This document shows positions 36,348 to 43,027 of a stretch of 64,000 nt of DNA, piece by piece. The notes under the pieces are model-generated. The model saw only the letters and a program-made list of their open reading frames with translations. It did not search any database and was not told where the DNA came from. The first letter of the stretch is position 1. Each line of letters starts with the position of its first letter. A program made the position numbers and the translations under genes. Where the stretch lies: contig NZ_PVYW01000003.1 in assembly GCF_003001675.1 (NCBI RefSeq), forward strand, positions 310,001-374,000. Direction: 5' to 3'. This DNA is from Cohnella sp. SGD-V74 (lineage in GTDB: Bacteria; Bacillota; Bacilli; Paenibacillales; Paenibacillaceae).

Positions 36348-37556
36348 TTATCGTGACGAATCAGCGAACCATTCTCGGAACCACTTTTTCCAGTTCTCCA
36401 CGTATTGCTCCTGAGTCGCCCACTGCACCATCACGACCGATTCGTTCGCGGCGAGGTCGATCGTGACCGGGTTTCTCTCCGACTCGGGCAGCCTGTACGG
36501 CACGAGCTGAATCCGATCGTCCGAGACGATGACCGCGACGTCTTCGTCCTGGGAAGTGAAGGCGTCGACCGCGTCGGGTTCGATGCGCGTCACTTCGGAC
36601 CAATCGAGCGCCAGAGGTTCGTCCTTGGCCACTTTCGTTTTCTCCAATCGAACGTCGACCGTCGGCCATCGCCGGATCTCCTCGGCGCCGTACACTCCGG
36701 AGACTTTAAGCGCTTCTTTCGCCACCCAGGCGTTGTTCTCCCGCACGACGGCCCAGCGATTGACCTGCGCGGCCGGATCTTCGCTGCCCAGCGCTTCGTT
36801 CAACGAGACGTTCTCCATGCTCAGCGCGTCGAGATTGGCGGCCCGATTGGCCGGTTTCAGCGTCTGCAGCAAGTTGACGACGACGTCGCTCTGCCCGACG
36901 GTGCGTCCTTCGGTGTCCACGTTCGTCGTCTGCAGAACCGAGACGTAACGATCTCCCGCATAGAGCAGTTTCTCCGTTCTTCTCAGCCTGGATGCGTCCT
37001 TCTCTCCCTTAACTTCGGCAGTAGTGGACGTCTTGACGCCCTTCAGGTGGGCAACCAGTTGCTGATCGCCTTTGCCCAGCGGATCGTCCACAACTTCGAT
37101 CTGCCAGAAATCTTGTCCGTAAGGCATCCAGATGCCTTCTCCGCTGCCGATCTGCTGCAGGCGATCGTTCTCGGGAGCGACCACGATCGTCCGGTAGCTG
37201 CTCCGCATATCCGTCTCGTCCTTGCGCAATCCAATGACGACCGCCGAGTGCGGAAGCTTGTTCGTCTCGTCTGCCTCGTCGGAGGCGGCGGCGCTGGAAG
37301 CTTGCTCCGTCGGAAGCGCCAGCTCCTCGCCCTTCCGCTCGGCGCCGAAGCCGTCCCATCCCCAGAGCGCGACAGTGACGACGGCGATCAAGAGGAACGA
37401 GGCGCCGACGACGCTCAGTCTGAGAAACGACGGACGCTTGGCTCCCCGCCGTGGATTGTCCAGATTTTCGTTGATTTTCCTTCGCAGATTCTCGTCGAAC
37501 CCGTTTCGGGAAAACGGACCGCTTCTTAGCTGCTCGAATAAATCTTTGTCATCCAC
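36348..37556 (-). CDS. Putative anti-sigma factor (single-pass membrane protein)
   Basis: A 402-aa protein with a cytoplasmic N-terminal region of about 45 residues (MDDKDLFEQLRSGPFSRNGFDENLRRKI), one transmembrane helix (about 46-68, LRLSVVGASFLLIAVVTVALWGW) and a large extracytoplasmic domain. The layout is that of RsiX-like anti-sigma factors. No zinc-binding HxxxCxxC motif is seen. Its start overlaps the ECF sigma gene by 8 nt, the main reason for the call. It would hold the sigma factor at the membrane until an envelope signal arrives. Confidence 0.72.
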   Translation of the reverse strand: MDDKDLFEQLRSGPFSRNGFDENLRRKINENLDNPRRGAKRPSFLRLSVVGASFLLIAVVTVALWGWDGFGAERKGEELALPTEQASSAAASDEADETNKLPHSAVVIGLRKDETDMRSSYRTIVVAPENDRLQQIGSGEGIWMPYGQDFWQIEVVDDPLGKGDQQLVAHLKGVKTSTTAEVKGEKDASRLRRTEKLLYAGDRYVSVLQTTNVDTEGRTVGQSDVVVNLLQTLKPANRAANLDALSMENVSLNEALGSEDPAAQVNRWAVVRENNAWVAKEALKVSGVYGAEEIRRWPTVDVRLEKTKVAKDEPLALDWSEVTRIEPDAVDAFTSQDEDVAVIVSDDRIQLVPYRLPESERNPVTIDLAANESVVMVQWATQEQYVENWKKWFREWFADSSR

Positions 37557-38103
37557 CGCGGTTCGCCTCCTTCATTTTCGATAGTTTCTGACGGGCGTGG
37601 AACATGCGCGACTTCACGGTTCCTTCCGTCACGTCCAAAATTTGCGCGATCTCCTTCAAGGACATCTGATGATGAGCGTATAGAATAATAACCTCCCTGT
37701 ATTTCTTGGGCAGTTCGAGCACCATCGCCCACATATCGTTCACGGCCGATTTCTCCATCACGTCCTGCTCCACCGAATGCCGCTGCCCGTAATCCTCGAC
37801 GAAGTCGGACAGCGTCACCTTGCGGAAGAAAGCGGATCTCTGAAAATCGATCGCAGTATTGCGGGTAATGGTCAGCAGCCAAGTTTTGACCGAGGCGTCC
37901 CGACGAAACGCGTGCATGTTGCGGAATACTTTAATGAACACTTCCTGCGTGATGTCGTCGGCGAGGTCCCATTTGCGGGTAATGCTGTAGGCGTAATTCC
38001 AGACTTCCTTGCCATAGGCCGTCATCAGTTCGTTCAGCAATCCTTGGTTGTCGTCGCTCTCAACCATATATTTAAGGAAATCGAAATTGCGTTGGGACTC
38101 CAA
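37549..38103 (-). CDS. ECF-type RNA polymerase sigma factor
   Basis: A 184-aa sigma-70 family factor. Region 2 is about residues 20-85 (WDLADDITQEVFIKVFRNM, TWLLTITRNTAIDFQR) and region 4 about 125-180 (LPKKYREVIILYAHHQMSLKEIAQILDVTEGTVKSRMFHARQKL). I chose TTG at 38103, which has AGAGGTGG 5 nt upstream; a GTG three codons earlier sits inside that site. It is closest in style to SigX/SigW/SigM groups. An ECF-type promoter just upstream suggests autoregulation, and the coupled anti-sigma gene follows. Confidence 0.9.
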   Translation of the reverse strand: MESQRNFDFLKYMVESDDNQGLLNELMTAYGKEVWNYAYSITRKWDLADDITQEVFIKVFRNMHAFRRDASVKTWLLTITRNTAIDFQRSAFFRKVTLSDFVEDYGQRHSVEQDVMEKSAVNDMWAMVLELPKKYREVIILYAHHQMSLKEIAQILDVTEGTVKSRMFHARQKLSKMKEANRGG

Positions 38104-38122
38104 TCTTGCCACCTCTAATCCG

Positions 38123-38151
38123 TTAGACGATTCATAAACGCACTCGGTTCA
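38123..38151 (-). promoter_or_regulatory. ECF-type autoregulatory promoter of the sigma/anti-sigma operon
   Basis: On the minus strand TGAACC (38151-38146), a 16-bp spacer, then CGTCTAA (38129-38123). The TGAAAC-N16-CGTC pattern is that of ECF factors such as SigW/SigM. It lies about 20 bp upstream of the sigma gene start, leaving a very short leader that just contains the ribosome binding site. Confidence 0.72.
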
Positions 38152-38271
38152 ATGCTATCACATTTTTTAACCGATTTCCTTCCCCCCGACGACAAATCAA
38201 CCTAAAATTCCATTAAAAAACACGGCTCCGACAGTCGGCCTGATTGCAGCGGTCCTGCCGCTATGTAACGC

Positions 38272-38305
38272 GAAAAGACCGCCCGGCTCAATGCCGCAGC
38301 AGTCT
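38272..38305 (-). terminator. Terminator after the FtsH-like gene
   Basis: Minus-strand hairpin AGACTGC...GCGGTCT with an inner GGC/GCC step, followed by TTTTCG, 10 bp past the stop at 38315. Confidence 0.65.
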
Positions 38306-38314
38306 TCTCGAACA

Positions 38315-39814
38315 TCAAGCCGCTTGGTGGGACAGAATGTCCCGCAATTGCTTGCCGGACAGCGTCTCCTCGCTGATCAGATGGTTCAGCAGCAGCTTGA
38401 AAGACGCCTTGCGCCGGTCGAGCAGCTCTCTCGTCTTGTCCGTCAGTCCGCCAAGGATGGCGGCGTTCTCCGCCGACCACTGCTCTTGCGTCAGCGCCTG
38501 CGGGTGGACGATGCCGAGCTCGGACATGCCCGACTCGATCATCGTGCGGACGATCGACGTCGCCTGATCGAAGTCGCCCTTGGAGCCCGTGCTGCGGCCC
38601 CCGTAGAAAATCTCTTCCGCGACGGCGCCGCCGAGCGCGATCATGATCTGCTCCTCCAGCACCGTCTGCGTATACAGGTAGCTGTCTTGGCGGGGATGAT
38701 GGCGCACGTATCCGAGCGCCTGCCCGCGCGGCGTAAGCGACACTTGCGCGACGCTGTTCGGACGCACCGTCTCGGCGACGATCGCATGGCCGAGCTCGTG
38801 GATCGCCACGCGCTCGCGCTCCTCGCGCGTCGTCTCGCGGTCCATCCGCTCGCCCATCATGACCTTGTCGATCGCCTGGGACAGATGCGCCATCGTAATC
38901 TTCTCCGCTTCTTCGCGCATCGCGTAGATCGCCGCTTCGTTCATGACGCTCTCCAGCTGCGCGCCGGAAAATCCGAACGTCTCCTCCGCCACCTTGACCA
39001 GCGAAGCGTCTTCGCCGAGCGGCTTGTTGCGGGCATGCAGCTTCAGAATGTGCTCCCGGCCCGTCTTGTCCGGCATATCGACCTGAATGTGGCGGTCGAA
39101 CCGGCCCGGACGCAGCAGCGCCGGATCGAGCAGCTCTTTGCGGTTGGTCGCCGCGACCAGCAGCACGCGCACCGATTCGTCGCCTTGCACGCCGTCCATC
39201 TCCGTCAGCAATTGGTTCAACGTCTGGTCGTACTCGCGATGCTGGCCTCCGTCCCGTTTGCCCCCGATGCCGTCGATCTCGTCGATGAAAATAATGGCGC
39301 TGCTCCGTTTCAGCTTAACCGCCTGCTGCCGCGCCTCCTTGAACAGATCGCGGATTCTGCCGGCGCCGACGCCGACGTACATCTCCACGAATTCGCTGCC
39401 CGACGCCGCGATGAACGCGGAATGCGTATACTGCGCCGCCGCTTTCGCCAGCAGCGTCTTGCCGGTTCCCGGAGGTCCGGTCAGCAGGATGCCCTTAAGC
39501 GGGCGAATGCCGAGCTTCTGGATCTTGTCCTTGTGGACGAGGAAATCCAGCGCCTCCTTCAGCTCCCGCTTCGGCTGATCCTGTCCCCCGATGTCGTCGA
39601 AGGTAAGAAATTCCGGCTTGCGGACGATCGTCTTCTTGCCTCCGGCCGCTCCCATCGCCATCCCGCGCGAGCGGGAGAACAGATAGACCGCGGCGAACAT
39701 AATGAGCCCCATCGCCAGAATGGCGGGAGGCAATCCGACGTACACTAGAAAAATAAGCGTCACGATAATGGCTCCGATCGCCATTTCTTTGCCGTATTCG
39801 CCGATTTTACGCAT
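38315..39814 (-). CDS. Short FtsH-like AAA+ membrane metalloprotease
   Basis: A 499-aa ATP-dependent protease of the FtsH/M41 group. Two closely spaced hydrophobic helices (about residues 12-46) replace the usual pair separated by an extracytoplasmic domain, so that domain is missing. The AAA module has Walker A GPPGTGKT (near 112), pore motif FVEMYVGVGA, Walker B IIFIDEID and arginine finger GRFDR. The protease domain has HELGH and the third ligand region TGSKGDFDQAT, so it should be active. Canonical FtsH is over 600 aa, so this is a paralogue. Its start overlaps the upstream membrane-protein gene by 8 nt. Confidence 0.88.
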   Translation of the reverse strand: MRKIGEYGKEMAIGAIIVTLIFLVYVGLPPAILAMGLIMFAAVYLFSRSRGMAMGAAGGKKTIVRKPEFLTFDDIGGQDQPKRELKEALDFLVHKDKIQKLGIRPLKGILLTGPPGTGKTLLAKAAAQYTHSAFIAASGSEFVEMYVGVGAGRIRDLFKEARQQAVKLKRSSAIIFIDEIDGIGGKRDGGQHREYDQTLNQLLTEMDGVQGDESVRVLLVAATNRKELLDPALLRPGRFDRHIQVDMPDKTGREHILKLHARNKPLGEDASLVKVAEETFGFSGAQLESVMNEAAIYAMREEAEKITMAHLSQAIDKVMMGERMDRETTREERERVAIHELGHAIVAETVRPNSVAQVSLTPRGQALGYVRHHPRQDSYLYTQTVLEEQIMIALGGAVAEEIFYGGRSTGSKGDFDQATSIVRTMIESGMSELGIVHPQALTQEQWSAENAAILGGLTDKTRELLDRRKASFKLLLNHLISEETLSGKQLRDILSHQAA

Positions 39815-40343
39815 TCGGCCACACCCCCATCGTTGCAGGCTGGCGAGGAAGCACGACGAACTTCGCCGCGTCTCCGTCCCTCAAGGAGACATAGACGTTG
39901 TTCTCGTCGATGTCCGTCGTCGCCGTAACGCCCGGAAATTGCTCGGACAGCTTCTCCATCGCTTCCCGGACGCCCGAATATTTGCGGTTCTCCATCGCCT
40001 CGGCGACATCGAACAAGGAATAGCTCCAAGCCTTGTCCAGCAGCTCGCTGCCGCGGGCCGTCACCTTCAGCTCCAATTGCCGGCTGCCGATCTCTCCGGC
40101 TCCGTCCTGCTTGATCGTGCGGTACACGTCGCCCAGGTTGGCGCCCGGCGCAAGCTCGACGCTGATTCTTACAAGCGAGCCGGTCATGTCGATGTTCGCG
40201 GCTTCCACGCCGGGAACCGAGACCGCCACTTTGTCGAGCGGCTTCTCAATGCCGTAATGGCGGTAGGCGAACCATCCGCCGAACAAAATCGCGGCCGTCA
40301 ACGCCGCCGTTATCGTAATCGGAATTAATTTAATTTTATTCAT
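39807..40343 (-). CDS. Uncharacterised single-pass membrane protein paired with the FtsH-like protease
   Basis: A 178-aa protein with an N-terminal transmembrane helix (about residues 8-28, PITITAALTAAILFGGWFAY) and an extracytoplasmic or soluble domain with two similar halves (VSVPGVEAANIDMTGSLVRISVEL and FPGVTATTDIDENNVYVSLRD), reminiscent of small ferredoxin-like/BON-like folds. I do not recognise the family. Its gene overlaps the FtsH-like gene by 8 nt, so it may be a regulator, adaptor or substrate of that protease. Start ATG at 40343 after AGAGGGGGA. Confidence 0.7.
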   Translation of the reverse strand: MNKIKLIPITITAALTAAILFGGWFAYRHYGIEKPLDKVAVSVPGVEAANIDMTGSLVRISVELAPGANLGDVYRTIKQDGAGEIGSRQLELKVTARGSELLDKAWSYSLFDVAEAMENRKYSGVREAMEKLSEQFPGVTATTDIDENNVYVSLRDGDAAKFVVLPRQPATMGVWPNA

Positions 40344-40493
40344 TCGCCGATCCCCCTCTATGAAGTAAACTAGGTTGTCTGCAGTGATCGGGACTGGTCA
40401 ATTAAGGTCAAACGAGAAACTCGGCCCTGTCGAGTACAACTAACAGTATATCAGGAAATGATAGACGAATCGTTAGACGATGTCTGGCAATGC

Positions 40494-40539
40494 AAGCAAA
40501 AACGCCCTCGATTCCTTGGTGGCAGGAACGAGAGCGTTT
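40494..40539 (-). terminator. Terminator of the pan-dinG-rex-mtaD-ypmB operon
   Basis: Minus-strand hairpin AACGCTCTCGTTCC / GGAATCGAGGGCGTT followed by TTTTGCTTG, 6 bp past the ypmB stop at 40546. Confidence 0.85.
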
Positions 40540-40545
40540 CTATAA

Positions 40546-41070
40546 TTATTGGGAAGACAGTACATAAGTCCGTATGCGCGAACCGTCCGCGAACGAGTAG
40601 AAGTCGAGCGATTGATGCTCCTGGCTGTTCTCGTTCCAGTAACGGATTTCCCACGCGGGCTGTCCGCTGAACCAGGCCGGCATGATGCGGATCGGCTCGC
40701 CGGGATGTTCCGCCGCGAACTTGGCCAGCATCTGCTCCTCGGTCATGTTTTCGCTCGTTTTGTGGCGCACGATTTCATTGGGAAGCTGGAACAGCGTCCA
40801 CCGTTCGCCTTCGGCATCCTCGCCGGTCACGATCCACACCGTCTCCTGCCAGGTGTGGGGAACGGCTTCGTACACTTTGACCAATTCCCCCTGCTGCTTG
40901 GCGATCCGGATCGCCTCGTTCTCCGCGCGCCGGTAATCCGCGTCGGCCGAACGCACGTAGAGCACGAACGAGACGGCGACGAACACGACGAATCCGGCGA
41001 TAATGACAAGCCACCGGCCGAGGGTAAGGGAAGGAAGCGCCCGCTTGCCTTCGCTCCGGCTCATGTTCAT
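40546..41070 (-). CDS. ypmB: DUF5590 membrane-anchored protein (YpmB family)
   Basis: A 174-aa protein with one N-terminal transmembrane helix (about 18-40, LVIIAGFVVFVAVSFVLYV) and a two-lobed extracytoplasmic domain of the cystatin-like fold (DUF5590/PepSY-like). The homologue in B. subtilis, YpmB, sits in the same dinG-ypmA-ypmB-asnS neighbourhood. Function unknown. ATG at 41070 overlaps the mtaD stop (ATGA). Confidence 0.82.
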   Translation of the reverse strand: MNMSRSEGKRALPSLTLGRWLVIIAGFVVFVAVSFVLYVRSADADYRRAENEAIRIAKQQGELVKVYEAVPHTWQETVWIVTGEDAEGERWTLFQLPNEIVRHKTSENMTEEQMLAKFAAEHPGEPIRIMPAWFSGQPAWEIRYWNENSQEHQSLDFYSFADGSRIRTYVLSSQ

Positions 41071-42371
41071 GCCCGCAGCCCCCGGTAACAGCGCTCCGCT
41101 TCGGCCATGATTTTCTCCTCGTCAAGCGTCGTCAGCTTGCCGTCCCGCAGCAGTTGCTTGCCGTCGACCCATACGTGGACGACGTCCGAGCCTCTGGCCG
41201 AATAGACGAGGTGCGACACGTAATCCGTGCGCGGCACGAAATGAGCCTGGGCGATGTTGACGGCGATGATATCCGCTTTAAGACCGGCTTTCAATTGGCC
41301 GGTAACGCCCTCGAGCCCCAGCGAGCGGACCCCGTACAGCGTTGCCATTCGCAGCGCCTCCGTTGCCGGAACGACCGTAGGATCGCCGCTGACGCCTTTA
41401 TGCAGCAGCGCCGCTGTCGTCATCTCCTGGAACAGGTCGAGATTGTTGTTGCTGGCCGCGCCGTCCGTGCCCAGCGACACCGTTACGCCCGCCTTGAGCA
41501 GGTCGGGTACGCGGGCGACGCCGCTCGCCAGCTTCAGGTTGCTGATCGGGTTATGCGATACGGCGACCTTCCGTTCGGCCAGCAGAGCGATCTCCTCGTC
41601 GTTCAGATGCACCGCGTGAGCGACCAGCGTCGGTCTGCTGAACACGCCGAGACGATCGAGATGTTCGACAGGACGACAGCCGTAATCGCGCACGTTCTGC
41701 TCGACCTCCGCAAGCGTCTCGGACATATGCGTATGCATCGGCAAGTCCAGCTCGTGCGCCGCTTCCACGAACTTCACAATATAATCCGGGGGACAGGTGT
41801 ACGGCGCGTGCGGCGAGATCATCACGTTGATCCGTCCGTTCGCCCGGCCGTGCCAATCGCGCGCGAAGCGGATCGCGTCCTCCAGCTTCGCCTTCTGCAC
41901 ATCCTCCGGACACAGGCCGATGACGCCGCGCGTCAGGCTGGCTCTCAGTCCGGACGTCTCCACCACTTCGGCGACGCGGTGCATCTGGTCGTACATATCA
42001 ACGAACGTCGTCGTTCCGCTCTTGATCATTTCGGCCGCGGCCAGCGCCGAGCCCCAGTATACGTCGTCTTCCGTAAACTTCGCTTCGGTCGGCCACATAT
42101 GGTTTTGCAGCCAATCCTGCAGAACGAGGTCGTCGGCCATACCGCGCAGCAGCGACATCGCCGCATGTCCGTGTGTATTGACGAGCCCCGGCATGAACAG
42201 CAGTCCCTTGCCGTCCAGCGTCTCGGTCGCCGAATCGATCTGCTCCCGCGGAGCTTCTCCTTCGCCAAGCGCGGCGATTTTGCCGTCCTCTACGGCAAGC
42301 CAGCCTTGAAATACCGGCAATTGTTCGTCGATCGTCACGAACGTGCCTTGTTTGATTAACAACCGGGTCAT
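41067..42371 (-). CDS. mtaD: 5-methylthioadenosine/S-adenosylhomocysteine deaminase
   Basis: A 434-aa amidohydrolase. Metal ligands appear in VNTHGHAAMS and THMSE; HNPISNLKLASG and LGTDGAASNN complete the MtaD/TrzN-type signature. It deaminates methylthioadenosine or adenosylhomocysteine to the inosyl form, a purine/sulfur recycling step. Overlaps rex upstream and ypmB downstream by 4 nt each. Other related deaminases (e.g. guanine or cytosine type) are less likely because the SNLKLASG motif is typical of the MTA/SAH group. Confidence 0.85.
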   Translation of the reverse strand: MTRLLIKQGTFVTIDEQLPVFQGWLAVEDGKIAALGEGEAPREQIDSATETLDGKGLLFMPGLVNTHGHAAMSLLRGMADDLVLQDWLQNHMWPTEAKFTEDDVYWGSALAAAEMIKSGTTTFVDMYDQMHRVAEVVETSGLRASLTRGVIGLCPEDVQKAKLEDAIRFARDWHGRANGRINVMISPHAPYTCPPDYIVKFVEAAHELDLPMHTHMSETLAEVEQNVRDYGCRPVEHLDRLGVFSRPTLVAHAVHLNDEEIALLAERKVAVSHNPISNLKLASGVARVPDLLKAGVTVSLGTDGAASNNNLDLFQEMTTAALLHKGVSGDPTVVPATEALRMATLYGVRSLGLEGVTGQLKAGLKADIIAVNIAQAHFVPRTDYVSHLVYSARGSDVVHVWVDGKQLLRDGKLTTLDEEKIMAEAERCYRGLRA

Positions 42372-43027
42372 TGTTCCTCGTCCCCTTCCGACTCTTCCTC
42401 GTTTTGATCGTCCATGTAATAGGCCAAGCTGAGCAGCTCGGCGGTAAAATCGGCGTTGTGAATACGCACGCCGGGCGCGGCCTTCAGTACGACGGGGGCG
42501 AAATTAAGCAAGCCGCGAATGCCCGCCGCGACGAACCGGTCCGCCACATTCTGCGCTTCCCCCGCGGGAACCGTAATGATTCCGACCGCGATATCCAGAT
42601 TGCGAACCGTCTCGTTCAAATCCTGCATCGGCTGCACCTTGAGGTGGTTGATCGAGGTGCCGGCCTTGCTCTTGTCGGCGTCGAACACGGCCACGATCTT
42701 CATATTGTCCTTGATATACATATTATAATTGCACAAAGCGCGCCCCAGGTTCCCCGTTCCGACCAAGGCGACGTTCATCGTTTTGTCCAATTTCAAAATT
42801 TGCCGGATCTTCTCGATCAGGTAATCGACGTTGTAGCCGACGCCTTTGCGGCCGAATTCTCCGAAATACGCCAGATCCTTGCGGATTTGCGCCGGATTAA
42901 GGTCCAGCTTCTCTCCCAAGTCCTGAGAGGATACGGTCTGTATGTTGCTGAGACTGAGTTCATTCAAATAACGCAAATAAATCGGCAGCCTCCTGACGAC
43001 GGCTTCGGAAATTTTGATCGGCTTCAT
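42368..43027 (-). CDS. rex: Redox-sensing transcriptional repressor Rex
   Basis: A 219-aa repressor that senses the NADH/NAD+ ratio. The N-terminal winged helix (AVVRRLPIYLRYLNEL, VSSQDLGEKLDLNPAQIRKDLAYFGEFGRKGVGY) binds TTGTGAA-type palindromes, and the Rossmann domain (VALVGTGNLGRAL) binds NADH. The acidic C-terminal tail (DDQNEEESEGDEEQ) is notable. ATG at 43027 overlaps the dinG stop; a longer open frame upstream is only a shadow of dinG. Rex would control fermentation and respiration genes such as ackA or qcr outside or inside the window. Confidence 0.95.
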   Translation of the reverse strand: MKPIKISEAVVRRLPIYLRYLNELSLSNIQTVSSQDLGEKLDLNPAQIRKDLAYFGEFGRKGVGYNVDYLIEKIRQILKLDKTMNVALVGTGNLGRALCNYNMYIKDNMKIVAVFDADKSKAGTSINHLKVQPMQDLNETVRNLDIAVGIITVPAGEAQNVADRFVAAGIRGLLNFAPVVLKAAPGVRIHNADFTAELLSLAYYMDDQNEEESEGDEEQ

